In this document: piece after piece, positions 1 to 11,284 of the stretch
Numbering within the stretch: the first letter of the stretch is position 1
Layout: the number at the start of each line of letters is the position of its first letter
NCBI GenBank assembly: GCA_947462335.1
Contig: OX381707.1
Coordinates: forward strand, 16,769,418-16,833,417
DNA from: Harmothoe impar
Lineage: Eukaryota > Annelida > Polychaeta > Phyllodocida > Polynoidae
Reading direction: 5' to 3'
Length of the DNA: 64,000 nucleotides
The notes under the pieces: model-generated
The model's database searches: none
What the model was told of the DNA's origin: nothing
The model's input: only the letters and a program-made list of their open reading frames with translations
Translations under genes and position numbers: made by a program

Positions 1-70
1 ACTTGATATGATATACTACTTCTAGATTAGAGGAGCTGCTCATAGACAGAATATTGACAAACTGACAAGG
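1..70. other. Conserved block b1, unit A copy (5' truncated by window edge)
   Basis: Shares the motif GAGGAGCTGCTCATAGACAG and the following ATTGACAAACTGAC with copies at 24290-24430 and 27830-28010. The palindromic core GAGCAGCTGCTC (an E-box CAGCTG) is best preserved in the third copy. Non-coding; function unknown. Confidence 0.6.
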
Positions 71-179
71 TTGACCATGCAGTGATACTAATACAAGCAC
101 TGGGCATGATACCAAGTCTAAATAACATGTTCAAAATCTACTTATATTCAAACTATGAATTATTCCAAACTCTGCATAT

Positions 180-305
180 AAAGTATCTGCCTGCTGCATG
201 GGCTGCATTTATCAATTGATCTCTTCAAAATCAGGCCATGATTCATTGGTACATGCACCAGTAATTCACCCATTATGGCAGTGACACATAGCATTTTAGA
301 CGCCT
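180..305. other. Conserved block b2, left half, unit A
   Basis: Aligns with 11285-11405, 10295-10400 and 26400-26480. All keep a core reading TGATTCA, then a short variable stretch, then GTGACACA(T/A)GCA. The block is interrupted at 305/306 by a transposon-like element and resumes at 1112, as the uninterrupted paralogue at 11402 shows. Confidence 0.7.
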
Positions 306-1111
306 TGTTAAGCCCTTATCCTACAAAATTGCCCTTATCCTACAAAAACATATAGGTTTGTAGGATAAGGGCTGTCAGTTAGGCCCTAATCCTACAAAAT
401 TGCCCTTATCCTACAAAACCTATACTATTTTTGTAGGATAAGGGCAATCAGTTAGGCCCTTATCCTACAAAATTGCCCTTATCCTACAAAAATATATAGA
501 TTTGTAGGATAAGGGCTGTCAGTTAGGCCCTAATCCTACAAAATTGCCCTTATCCTACAAAACCTATACTATTTTTGTAGGATAAGGGCAATCAGTTAAG
601 CCCTTATCCTACAAAATTGCCCTTATCCTACAAAACCTATATAATTATCCTACAAAACATATATAAGGGAGGATTTGTAACATAAGGGCTATTGGTCAGG
701 CCTAATAAATGAACTACACCCAGACAACCCTTATTTTCATATATTTCACGAGGAAATCTAATAAACCTGAGATTTTAGGAGCAATCCTGGTGACCATTTT
801 GGACTAAACACGGAAATCAAATAAACTTAATCCTACAGCATACCTGTAGGCCCTATGCCTCTGGGCTAGACCTGGTGACAAAGGAATAACGGCATCAGAG
901 ACATTTTTGAAGGAAAAGGGCAATTTTGTAGGATAAGGGCCTGACTGATTGCCCTTATCCTACAAAATACATAGGTTTTGTAGGATAAGGGCAACTTTTT
1001 TGTAGGATAAGGGCTGATTTTGTAGGATGAGGGCTTGACTGACAGCCCTTATCCTACAAAACTATACATTTTTGTAGGATAAGGGCAATTTTGTAGGATA
1101 AGGGCCTAACA
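306..1111. mobile_element. Terminal-inverted-repeat element filled with palindromic minisatellite
   Basis: About 806 bp. The ends are inverted copies: TGTTAAGCCCTTATCC at the left and GGATAAGGGCCTAACA at the right. The flanking CGCCT is duplicated at 301-305 and 1112-1116. The paralogous block at 11402-11410 carries the uninterrupted CGCCTCCCTCC, so the target site is read directly. The interior is a mixed-orientation minisatellite built on GCCCTTATCCTACAAAA and its reverse complement at 310-670 and 915-1105. These two arrays are separated by a roughly 230-bp unrelated spacer (about 690-915). There is no coding capacity, so it would be a non-autonomous element. The target duplication is 5 bp as read; an 8-bp duplication with one mismatch (AGACGCCT/ACACGCCT) is a possible alternative. 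Confidence 0.8.
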
Positions 1112-1440
1112 CGCCTCCCTCCACTTTTTATACCAGACTTTTCCCAAAGTACTTCGCTCAGCTTTACTGTCTGGAGGTTGTTGTTTTAATTTAACAACCA
1201 ATATGTCATTTCCATGTTGTTATCCCTCAGTTCCATTAATAGCAAACTATGGATTTGATCATTAAACCTGCACTGCTATAAAAATCTTCAGTACTGGTCT
1301 ATGCTTCATTCCGACATTTGATGGAGGTCCGGTAAGTGGCTTTATGACTGTCACCACTACTTTTACAATACAGAGTATATGCCAGTCAATGACAGCCCTA
1401 ACACTAGCTACAGAATTGTCACACTATAGCCCCAAGTATT
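1112..1440. other. Conserved block b2, right half, unit A
   Basis: Continues block b2 beyond the insertion. It aligns with 11402-11650 and 26475-26700: CTCCCTCCACTTTTTATA, AACAACCAATATG, AAACTATGGATTT and a TATAAAAA at 1277-1284 recur in order. The end (1350-1430) matches 11745-11830. No open frame is shared between copies. Confidence 0.75.
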
Positions 1441-1649
1441 AAAGGAGCACTGACCTTTTAAATGCCCCAGGAGAAGAGGGTATTGGTAATGTGCCTCAGG
1501 GACTAGAATATGACTTTGAATGAGTGCCTTGCTGCATGAGTGCTAATGGTAACAGCAGTAATAATGTACTGGTGCATGTATTCTTATTTGTTGAGAATAG
1601 AACAGAACCTTTGTGATATAGCTCAAACTGCCTTAATCTTACAAAGTAT

Positions 1650-2100
1650 ATATATTCAGTGGCAGAAAGTAATGATGGATGATTCGTACAGCAGTTCTCA
1701 TCAAATAATACAGCATGAAAATAATAATTATATTCCAGATTTCTTGACTAAACATTTGAAGCAATCCCAAATTAATTCTGATGAATCATGCAAAAAATGG
1801 CAAATAACATTAATGCATTATGTGGTCTTTAACAGTTGAATGACTGACTTATTCACAGACATTAGGACTATACCCCGAGGACAAGATGAAAGAGAACATT
1901 GCCTTATGCCTCATCTGACGTCAAACACCTCCACACAGCTAGACCGAAATTCTAGACCATTAAGTGTGGCAATGAGGCCTTTGTTAACTGTGAATAATAT
2001 AGGGCAGGAGTAAAGGAGAATGTAGCAGTATAATGAACTGGAGGCAGATGTTTTTTATTCAGGGTGTCGTCAGTGACAACTGTACTGTCACCTGATGTGA
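1650..2100. other. Conserved block b4, unit A
   Basis: Aligns over about 400 bp with 12640-13030, at close to 88% by eye in the core, and more weakly with 38640-38910. Shared landmarks are ACTATACCCC, CTCATCTGACGTCAAACA, GGCAATGAGGCCTTTG and the tail GGAGGCAGAT. The core TGACGTCA is a perfect CRE palindrome here and at 12821. The third copy has TGACGCCA. The open frames over this block differ between copies. Confidence 0.8.
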
Positions 2101-2104
2101 AGGC

Positions 2105-2480
2105 ATATTGCCCTATTCATCTGACCTAAATGACATCACATCAAGGTCAATACCAGCATATGTTCATGACATCTGAGGACATCAAGTCTCATCCATTTAG
2201 AAGTGGTCAGGACCTCCATTACCCATTTAAAAGCTTTAAGGCCTCATGCAATCCTGGTCAGCTTGACTTCCTCTCATCAGTGAAAGCTGAAAAGTTGTGG
2301 AACTAGCCAGGAGAGTGCCTGCTGCCTTCCGGTTTCCGCTTGAACTTGGTGGGATGGAGAAAAGGAGGTGGGGACATAGTGAGACAGGCAAAGCTGTATG
2401 TCCTGAGCCCCATATAACAAAGTGTTTTAAGTAAGTCACTGGAATATGTAACAAGTAATAATGCAATCAGGCTGGAATTA
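2105..2480. promoter_or_regulatory. Conserved block b6, unit A, with CRE-like and nuclear-receptor motif pair
   Basis: One of four copies (16560, 29080, 39650). All have TAAATGACATCA, two variable bases, then (T/A)CAAGGTCA; here the second motif is at 2141-2149. TCAAGGTCA is the extended half-site known for the SF-1/ERR class of nuclear receptors. Downstream, GTGGTCAGGACCTCCATTAC and the TCCTCTCA(n)GTGAAAGCTGA stretch are also conserved. Motif function is inference from sequence match and conservation. Confidence 0.75.
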
Positions 2481-2589
2481 CATTAGTGCTGATTATATTG
2501 GGATGTATTAGTCATGTATTTGGATGATAGGAAAAAGCAAATAATCATGCATACCTAAAGAGAAAGCAAGACTGAGGAGAATATAAAGA

Positions 2590-3330
2590 GAGGGGGGTTA
2601 TCAAATACCAGACTTTGTGTGTTGAAGGTCATGAATAGAGAACTGAAATTGGACCCCGGAAGTAGAATAGTTATGGTTCATGGGGAGGCTATTGAATTGC
2701 GTGGTAATGTCTTATTGAATGCCCTAATCACGTACAGTAAGGTGATCTTCATTTTGGCTGATTGTTGCCACCTATCAAGTTCTTGATTAGATTTAGCAGC
2801 CAACCCCAGCAGTTTATAATCTCTGGGAATAATTTAATCTAAAGGGCAATGGGATATTTGATCATTATAAGATGAACATGAACCGCAGTGGTGTGCTTAT
2901 AATGAGAGTGATAGCACACATGAATCTGTAATATTGATATTTGAAACTCTGCGTAACCAATACAAGAATGACCTTGATTACTACAACTGTATCAATCAAA
3001 TGCTGATAGCTATTACATCTCCCCACTACTTTCTTGTCACCTCTTCCTCTTGTTGACTGCCAACAGCTGCAAGTGATCAGAGGTCTACATTGTTGTGGCA
3101 TTCTCCAAATGGCTTGGAGTGATTTGGGTCTAAGCAGAGACCATCAATTTAAGATTTTTTAAACTGAAGGACTATTAATTAGTGTCAGGTTTGGCAGAGT
3201 TACCGCTGATTTATGATATCATTAGTGGTGGCGTAAAAGGTAGAGGCTTATCTCAGTCACATTTTCATAAGTATTGTTTACCAGCTACTAAGCTACTATG
3301 TCATGCCAGCCTTAGATGAGTCTGATAAGT
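2590..3330. other. Conserved blocks b7 and b8, unit A
   Basis: Block b7 (2590-2770) includes GGACCCCGGAAGTAGAA, GGGGAGGCTATTG and AAGGTGATCTTCATTTTGG; it aligns with 17090-17210 and 40190-40380. Block b8 (2920-3330) carries TTGATATTTGAAACT and the TTGACTGCCAACAGCTGCAA region, which is followed by GGCTTGGAGTGATTTGGG. It aligns with 17340-17760, 30590-30830 and 40640-40890. Reading frames are not maintained across copies. Confidence 0.75.
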
Positions 3331-3579
3331 ATATGTAACTCAATATCTTTTTGAACATATGAATTACCATTGGCAGATGTTCAACCTTGGTCGACCAGTC
3401 ATGTCAGGCTAAATTTCCAGGGTTCCAAGTCAGAGCTAAAACAATAAAAGATGCAGTTCAGCCTAAAATAAATATAGAATATAAATATTGATCAAAACTA
3501 CTATAAATACTCTTCCAAATGCACATGGAATATATCATGTAAAATGCAGTATTGACCATGCACAGTAGAGTGCAAAAAT

Positions 3580-4330
3580 GGTGTTTGGAAATGTGTCAAT
3601 GGGACCCAAATGTACTGAAGTGTTTGAAATGTCTTTTTGGTAGAACATCATACACCTCTTTATTTGCTGCTGTCGATATTCTAACCTGATTCATGTTTAA
3701 GCCTCCAGATAATAGCTATATGCCTCTGCCTCTTACTGCTGACATTGTGTAATACACACAACCCAAGGAGGCTGCTCTCCGTGTGGAGCAATGCAAAAGG
3801 TTCATAAAATACCCAAAGGCAATGATAAATATAACTCCTTTTCCTTCAAGATAATACTGTTGATATTTCTCATTACTGAAAACTGTATACTGTTCTCTTT
3901 CTGGGGTTGTATAATTTAAAGGTTTTAACTTGACCGAACAGGAAACAATGCTGAACAGAGAATGAATCAGATCAGGGGAGTGATATTGAATAGCACTTGC
4001 TGATATCTTGAGGCAACAGGGAGAGTCGGCTTGGATTTTAGAAGTTGTGTCTTCCATTTTATCTACCCTTTGAGAAACCTCCACTGAAAGCTGAATCCTG
4101 GATTTTCTCCTCTCCTCTCTTGGAAAGAATCTGTCTCTAGTTATGTTCAAACACATTATGTTTCAATGGTCTTATGCTATGCTGTGACATCTTATACTGT
4201 TCAAATAGCACTATGGATCCAACAACTAAGATAAAAAACAATAGAGGATCTACTTTTTGTGACAGGCTGAAGGTGAAATAGCTGTAAATAAATCACTGTT
4301 TATTGAGTAAAACTTTATTTATGGAAACAT
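3580..4330. other. Conserved block b9, unit A
   Basis: Aligns with the split unit B copy at 18230-18630 and 19130-19480. Shared stretches include ATGTGTCAATGGG, TGAAGTGTTTGAAATGTC, CTTTATTTGCTGCTGTC and, further on, CTGTGACATCTTATACTGTT with ATGGATCCAAC. Unit A lacks the roughly 500 bp that interrupts unit B between these parts. No copy was found in units C or D. Confidence 0.75.
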
Positions 4331-4559
4331 CTGTGGCATCTAGTAGCATATTTTATGATTAGAAGCAAAACATTGTTTTACGATTTTTTAATTGACAAAA
4401 GAAAATAGGTGAAAGATTGGTACAAATATGGTACAAAATATAAAACACATTAGAATGTTAAATAATGGTTTATTGTAAAGTTAAATGAAGTTGTATTATA
4501 TCTGCAAATCTTAAACAAATTTGTTGCCTCAGTTGGCCTCAATTTTAGTGAGCCATAGA

Positions 4560-5030
4560 AAACATGCTTCTGAAGAATGCAATTCAAAGACATCTTTTCT
4601 GGAAAAATCATCTCATTCCTCTGCATGGCTATACCTGTTTGTTGGGAAATATGGATGTTCTTTTGCAGCCTTCCCTAACCCCATCTGAGCAGCTCATTGA
4701 CTAGCTCCATTAGCTTCAGTCCAACAGAGCCTATTCCACAGCAGCTCAGTCCAACCCAACAAGCAGCTCTGGGGGATTTAGAAGGAGGAAATCAGAGTGG
4801 CTCGGCAGAGATGGTCACTACTCGGAATGTCCAAGAGCTGCTTGGAACTGAGGTAGGGATGGAGGTTTCCAATCAGGGTCAAGGTAATCCCTAGCTTCTA
4901 CCACAATGGCCAGATTGTTAAGCACCTGACTCTTCCTGCTCCTTCTGTGAGCAGGTTGGAGCCATACTATCAGCAGCACATCACAAAGTCCACCAGTAAC
5001 ACAGGCAGTGTAAGTATGAAGTAGGTAGGA
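4560..5030. other. Conserved block b10, unit A, with an exceptionally conserved core
   Basis: The core (about 4680-4885) differs from the unit B copy (19885-20090) at only about 8 of 205 positions by eye, while the next 150 bp are near 80% identical. Unit D (41270-41480) is a third, more diverged copy. A 65-codon frame spans the core but starts with TTG. Only about 3 of 7 A/B differences are synonymous, and unit D has a stop in this frame. A coding role is therefore unlikely. Confidence 0.75.
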
Positions 5031-5469
5031 AATGCACAGGTTTACATGAATGGTAAACCTGCATCCTCATTGATTTATCTGCCTTCTAGAATGCTGTATT
5101 TAGCCTTCATTATTTGAACTTAACCCTAATTACCTATCTATCAACTATTCTTCCCAACGTTATCACTTCTTTCAAATCATTGATTCATTATTTTTCTCCT
5201 CCTTACCAGTGCCATCCATGAATCTACTTTTTTGTTTTTTCAAACAAAAAATGATCTGCCACAACTCGAAAGCCAAAGTTTACAAGTTCACTTCATAGAT
5301 AATCTCTCTCCTCTTATATAGTTTTTATCACACTGAAAGTGGTGTCGGAATAATTCAAATTCAAATGGTCCTGAAGTTGACAACTACTATAGCTTAGTAA
5401 ATTTGTTGTATAGGAAAGAGAACAAGCCCATTACCATTTTTTACACTTGATGTCTTTTTAATTCCTTGC

Positions 5470-5830
5470 AGGGGATCTGACTAGCCCCTAGGCAGCACGT
5501 CTTGCAGATCACATAACGGGAACCTAGGATAATTGGAACCACAGAACACGCAGGGACACCAACGAGAATTTTTAAAACCTGACTTTTGTCATCAAAATGC
5601 ATCAGATAGGCCAATACCTCTGTTTTTCAAATGAATGGTGGGTGTTTTGCATATGAAAACAGAAGCGATCCAGCGTCTGGTTCACAGGGGAACAGTAGGC
5701 GTAGTTGTATTTGACTGACATTACATTAAATGTTGGTTCTTTTCTCTTTTTCAGACATAAAGAGTGACATAACAAACACAACCATGCATTCTCACCTGTC
5801 CCATTCACAGAATATGTCTTTGGGCCTCCA
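5470..5830. promoter_or_regulatory. Conserved block b12, unit A, with octamer-like motif
   Basis: Aligns with 20935-21365 (about 85%) and in part with 43540-43740. The core runs from GGCAGCACGTC through GATCACATAACG and GATAATTGGAACCACAG to a TTTTGCATAT at 5645-5654. TTTTGCATAT resembles the POU octamer and is intact in all three copies. The flanks GTCATCAAAATGCA and CTGGTTCACAGGGGAA are also shared. Confidence 0.7.
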
Positions 5831-5939
5831 TAAAGACTAAATCATTTAACAATGACTATGATTATTTCAGTTATGCAGTATCACAGTTACAACAGATGCC
5901 TATGCCATTAATATGTTTCACTATTTCTGGTAATGTTGA

Positions 5940-6160
5940 GCTGTACTTTTATTACTTCCTGAGACGATAACTGCAGCCAACCCAGATGAAGGTAATGGTA
6001 AGAGCATATTAGTGCTGCCTAGTGGCAAGGGCACTGATTTGGGAAAGTCATTCACATACAGATGGGGGCAAGATGGGTTCCTGACTAAAGGCAGAGCTGA
6101 GCTGTCATCTTTTGTTGGCAGAGTAAAGAAGGCTACACACTGGTGACCAGTATTCCGGGA
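5940..6160. other. Conserved block b13, unit A
   Basis: Matches 44200-44480, 51410-51660 and 59600-59880: an AAGGT..CGACTGGTAAG-like start, TTAGTGCTGC, TGGCAAG, CATACA.ATGGGG.CAAGATGGG and the following TCCTAAC. This is the only block clearly shared between the A-D family and the E-G family in the left half, so it links both families. Confidence 0.65.
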
Positions 6161-6934
6161 AGGAGGGGGACTATTGGGAAGGTCTGTAGATAAGATAAAT
6201 AATATGACCGTGCAACATGTGAGAAACGACATAGTTTCTTTAAGGGTCTGTATCCCTTTCCTAGACTTTCCCACTGTAATACTGTAACACTGGTGTTCCT
6301 ATTTCCCTTTATATTTAAAAACGCAACTGTGAAATGCATGTCAGGATGCATTTCAGCTTATTCTGAACTTCCTTCTCTTGAATGGATGTAACAAAATCAC
6401 TTCAGGAACAAATATCTGATAGTGCTGCATGGTGTCACTCTATGAATGAATTTGACAACTGACCACTTCTAGTGTTTATTAACTGTCAATTCCATTTTTT
6501 TCTTTTCAATTTCCATTGCTTGAGAACAGTCAGAAAATAACACTTCAAATTAATGAAATTCTTTAGGAGTTTTCATTTTACATTTGGTTTTACTATTGGT
6601 TGAGTTTTGATGAGTAGAAAATGTAGCTTGAGCAAACAACAAGTCAATCCAGGTGGTTGATAATACAAGCATTAACCATTGACAGGACAGTCGGCCAAGA
6701 CAGTTTTGTTTACCACTCAATCTTCTTCTTGAACGTGAAAACATCAGGATCCAAAAGTTACACTTGAAGTATAGTAAAGCAAATGCATTCCATGATCAGG
6801 AGTGCCCCAACCTACTTAAGATTCTAATACCTTAAACAATTAAGAAAGGGGTATTTAAGGAGGCAATGATTTGATATTTACATACCAATTCATTATCTAT
6901 GCAAAAAAAGTTTCCCATTCCTATCTATCCTGTG
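6161..6934. other. Unassigned stretch, unit A
   Basis: AT-rich sequence without a convincing paralogue elsewhere in the window. Minus-strand open frames of 64-117 codons overlap one another and show low-complexity or no recognisable composition. No RNA gene or transposon ends seen. Confidence 0.4.
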
Positions 6935-7060
6935 TTACCTGATAACTTGTATCCCAGTCTTGAGCACAGTGAAATCTGACAGCATCACTCACCTGCAGAT
7001 AAGGAAACACAATCAACTATAGACAATGGTATTGAGTTTCATATCACAGTGATTTCGTGC
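6935..7060. other. Conserved block b14, unit A
   Basis: Aligns with 22420-22560 and 38170-38290 through the sequence around TGACAGCATCACTCACCTG and, after a short gap, ACAATGGTATTGAGTTTCAT. Identity is about 85% with unit B and lower with unit C. Function unknown. Confidence 0.65.
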
Positions 7061-7239
7061 AGATATGTAGTAGTTATTGGACATGTACCAATCTGTACGC
7101 GAAATACAGTGAAGGAGCCACTGACACCAAGGTGATTTTAGACTAGGCCTATAACTACTTTAAACCACTAGCTGTATACAGTATACAAGAGGTGTGAAAT
7201 GCTTTGTTCTCCATGCCCGCTGTGGTATAAGGCTTCATT

Positions 7240-7790
7240 ATGCTCCTATGTAAAAGCATGCTTTGTGCAATAGGTTGACTGCAATAGTGCTGCATGAGAG
7301 CTGCATGGCAACAACAGGGCATGGTACACTTAAGCAGTATGTTGTCCTTGAAAGTTACACTTTAATTATGTGAATGGGTATATGTGTGCACACTGGGCTA
7401 TGGGAACCACATGACATTATCAGCTATAAGTGCTAAGATAATATGACAAGTGTAAAAGGCAATTAGATGTTGCAACTGCTGGGTATGGAACCACTTTGGT
7501 TTGCAAGGTTCACATGTGGTGAATGTTGTGTCATTTATCTGTCACCTCCTCCTTTGTAACGGACAACGCGCCCACCCATTGACCTTACCCTTTGGTCATG
7601 AATTAAGCCTGTTGATCTACCTATTGTAAAACATGATTCATTGACTTGGCCATTAGTTGCATTGATCAATAAGGCACCTGTAGAGTGCTATAGACTAACT
7701 GACAACACACATTATCCACAATCAGCTCTGTTAACCTGCAGAATCCTGCATGTTATATCTCCAGTTCTCACATGCAGGTAGTGCCTCTCA
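7240..7790. other. Conserved block b15, unit A
   Basis: Aligns with 22640-23200 and in its last third with 55690-55930 and 60650-60900. Landmarks are GTTGATCTACCTATTGTAAA, ACTGACAACACA and the terminal TCCTGCATGT. It is one of the few blocks present in A, B, F and G. Confidence 0.7.
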
Positions 7791-7794
7791 TTCA

Positions 7795-8639
7795 CTCAAT
7801 GAATAAGGTGAAGTGGTTTGTCCAGGGGACAATGCCACTAAAATCATAGCACACTTCTTAGCGATGTCATTGTCAATCATTGTTAAAGAAGGAGCCATTG
7901 ACATGGAGGCATCATCCAATATCCTACCATTCGATATACATATATATGCGCATACTTCTTGATACCCGAAAACTCCCAATGTATTCAAATGTGGCAAATG
8001 GTAAATTGTCCTCTACCAATGACTACACAAATTCCCCTACCATGCAACACTTCTCTGGGTTTATAAGGCCTAATGGACCATGGTGCTCTAAGTCTCTTTT
8101 TACGAACTACTCCTAAATCTGCCCATACCTTTACCAATGAATAAAGAAGCAGAGATTTAGGTTTGAGCAATGCCTGTGATAGACATGACTCAGGGGACCA
8201 TAACAGCCTGTGACACTGTCTTCTTTATAGTGCATCAATTTTTATCAGTTATCCTTCCTTTTTGTATGAGCTTTTTTATCCTGGCTTTTAGTATTTCCAC
8301 CCAGGCAGTTACTCCGCTGTTATCAGCAGATGGCCTTGTCAGCTGTGACCTTGGGGCAGGTAGAGGTCAACCACATGACCCCTGTCTACCACAGTCCTCC
8401 TCCAGGCATGCAACCCCACGCAATAACCAATATGGCCGCCGCTCTCTGCCCTACACCTGTGCTACCATTGTTATTTCTGTCGACATTATTCCTTAATGGT
8501 TCAATTTCCTTATAAGCTGTTTTGTAAGCTTTATGTCAATATTCTGGATGTTTTATTTGACTCCCATAGCAAGATTGTATATCGTAGATATTGGGTTTAA
8601 AAATAGCACTCAAGCATTTTGTGGCCCTTAAAGATTTAA
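7795..8639. other. Unassigned stretch, unit A
   Basis: No clear paralogue or transposon ends. Overlapping open frames on both strands (up to 108 codons) mutually exclude each other and show no domain. Confidence 0.4.
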
Positions 8640-8890
8640 AGTGTTGTGGGCCTAAGTGCTTCCCTGGCCACTGCCTACTACTGCAGGGTAAGTACACTGG
8701 TGTCCTGCCTCTCATCCCTCTGCATCCTCCTGTAATCCTACCTACAGGAACCACAGAGTAACCACAGAGAACCAGCATCGCTCTGCCCTTGTACTTAACT
8801 CACATAAAGACCCGTTGACACCAGAACGACCTTGAGGAGCCACCATGGATGGTCCCCACTCCAGACCCAAGCACTTTATTCTGTCAATGT
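8640..8890. other. Conserved block b16, unit A
   Basis: Aligns with 25190-25380: GTGTCC, CCTCTCATC, CTGCATCCT, AACGACCTTGAGG, CACTTTATTCTGTCAAT in order. In unit C only the upstream part of b16 is recognisable (34470-34690). Confidence 0.65.
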
Positions 8891-8894
8891 GATG

Positions 8895-9699
8895 TTCTGT
8901 TAACAGTTTTGACGCTAGGACTTAGTACCACTTATCGCACACAGCTCAATTTTGCTGCAGGAATGCAGAAGACTCCTGTACCATTTACAGTTCCCTAAAT
9001 GTCCTTAATAGGTACTGCAGACTGCAGTAAGGTGCACTGATGACCAAGCATATTAACCACTGCATGAATCCTTGCATTTAAGTGCAGCAAGGACACTTGA
9101 AGGAACACTTTAATCACCTTTGATCCCATATATATGTATAGCTGCTTAAGTGCCGTGATGGTCTTTCCATGACATTTATATAAGCTATTTACTGAACTTA
9201 AAGTGTTAATTTAAAGTCCCAATTTGTCTAAATGCTGACATGCATGCAGTGAAAATTGAGTGAGCAGTGAAAGACCAAAGTATATGCTGTATCTAGGGTT
9301 AACCTTGAGAAATGTCTACCATAAATCTCACCCTCACCCTATTGGGCACAGAATGTTGAATCAAAGCATTCTCAGACAGGCACACAAAACTGAGATTTAT
9401 TCTGAGAAAGAGCTGGAAAGAGCTGGAAAAGAACTAAAAAAGCAAGTGTTGTAGTGGACAATGTAGCAAGAATGAAAATCGAATGCAGCCAGCTCCATGC
9501 CTCCCCAACTTTTTAAAGACAGCATCAGACCGACCTTACGGTGCTTAGATGCTCCCAAAAGGTCGGCATGTTGACAGGCAAGTTACTCGCAGGGGCTGCA
9601 TTGGTGCATCACAAGGACAAATTTCAACCTGTACTGACATGCGATCCTTAAAGTGTTAACGTCCATGTCCTTCTGAATGCCCAGAAACCAATGCCCATG
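8895..9699. other. Unassigned stretch, unit A
   Basis: No paralogue detected. It holds a small possible stem, CCGACCTT with AAGGTCGG around 9531-9565. Nothing else of note. Confidence 0.35.
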
Positions 9700-9960
9700 G
9701 ACTTTTGTTCAGAGTCCATTGTCTGGTGTCAGGTTTGGCACTGGTGAGACGCTGGCTTTGTGCCTTTGTGAGTGGTACTCATCTTAACAAACAGAAAATT
9801 TGCATTAACCGGTAGAACCATGAGATCCTAATTAATAATTGGATAATAGGCAGCTGATGAGGCTATAAATAGAACATAACATGATGCTGTCTGAAGGCTG
9901 ATGACGAACGTGGTGTCTGAGCATGTGGGAACTGTAGGGAGGGCAAGGGCAACTGAAAAT
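9700..9960. other. Conserved block b17, unit A
   Basis: Aligns with 25730-25900: AAACAGGAAA/AAACAGAAAA, GGTAGAACCATGA(G/A)ATC, TTAAT(T/A)A(A/G)TAATTG, GCTGATGA(G/T)GCTATAAATAG. The last motif contains a TATAAATA box-like sequence conserved in both copies. Confidence 0.65.
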
Positions 9961-10294
9961 AACCATTCTATAAAACAGTTATAGCTAAGGACTCTGTTGT
10001 TCATAGATTTGCAGAAGTGATACCTTATACAAATTTGCAACAGAAACTTTCCCTTTCAGTTTATATTATTTAAGTCAGCAAACAGAAACATGAATTGGCC
10101 TTATTATTTGTGTAGAAATTGGAATTTCAGGAACCTAGATGGTTGTGGTCCAGATCTCATCCAGTGAGGCAAATATCAAGTCCAGCTATTGGTCTGAATA
10201 ACAAACTGGTCTACAGCCCAGGAAGCTTGTTTACTGGGTTCTAGTCTATGTAAATATTTTGTACCACCCAGTTATATAAAAAAACAACACAAGA

Positions 10295-10560
10295 ACAGCA
10301 AAAATTGATCCTCATAAGACTACCCCATGATTCATTGGTACCGGTAATGCACCGGCTGAAGCAGTGACACATGGCACTTTCGACTGCTCCCCCGAGTTTT
10401 ATATAGATTTTTTTCTCATCAGCCGTTCCATCAGAGACTTGGCTGGTGACATGAGAACTACTTTCATGCTGTGATTGGTGAGTTCCATAAATAGGAAAAT
10501 ATGGATTCAGTCCTTAATGGGTGTGGATGTGAGGGGTTTATGCCTGTGACTGGTATATTT
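10295..10560. other. Conserved block b2, second local copy in unit A
   Basis: Shares TGATCCTCATAA, CATGATTCATTGGTACCGGT and AGTGACACATGGCACTTT with 26400-26480 (closest) and with 180-300. It lies only about 1 kb upstream of another b2 copy at 11285, so b2 was itself locally duplicated. Confidence 0.65.
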
Positions 10561-11284
10561 TATCAGATATGCCAGATTGACCACTATTTACAGCCACCAC
10601 AGGCACTACTTATATAAGAGTAATTTGCTATCCAGAGTTATGTCTACTGCACTGGCACTCCTATAAGTGCTGCGTCATGATAGGTGTCTGTCTTGAATAA
10701 GCCACCTCAGTAAATAGTCTGGGCATGCCTCTCAAGCACTCAAAATAGATCTTGAATAAGCACCCGATTTGTATTTAATGAGCTTTGGGGGTAATCAGAC
10801 ATCAACGTCCATAAACGCTGGGGCAATTATTCATGTTGGTTTCCCGATTTCGACTCTCCTTGCATGTATATATAATAATTGCCCTAATACTATAGAAACT
10901 GATACTTGTGAATATATTTATATATGTATAACTAGTAACATCCTGTGTCACTAGTTGTCAACCAGTTGGGGGGGGGGGGCTCAGGTGTATCTATTATAGA
11001 TAGACTATAATTATCCTTTTATAACTTTCCTGCACTCTTCTCCTGTGTCATTCACTGCATAACCTGTCCTATATATTATGTAGCTTGATAAAGACAAAGG
11101 TAAAGGTTCCACACATACATATGTTCCTGATCACTAGGATACACACATTCCCGGAAAGCTTCTGTGCAGTCACTGATTTCTTATGCCAAGCTGTGGTTGA
11201 TATGCCACTTAAGCTTTTATAGAAATCTATGTAAGGCTCCATGGACTGTTGCATTGACTGTATAGCTACACCACAGTCTACATA

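Noticed and set aside
309..1105. CRISPR-like array of regularly spaced palindromic repeats
   Set aside because: Repeats occur in both orientations, spacing is irregular, spacers are not unique, and the context is a eukaryotic transposon-like element.
4697..4894. Possible short gene over the b10 core (also at 19901)
   Set aside because: It begins with TTG, differences between A and B are not biased to synonymous positions, and unit D has a stop and length changes.
6000..6020. CTCF-like word GTGCTGCCTAGTGGC in block b13
   Set aside because: Spacing between the GCC and the CTAGTGG parts is short of the consensus and the word is not kept in the other b13 copies.
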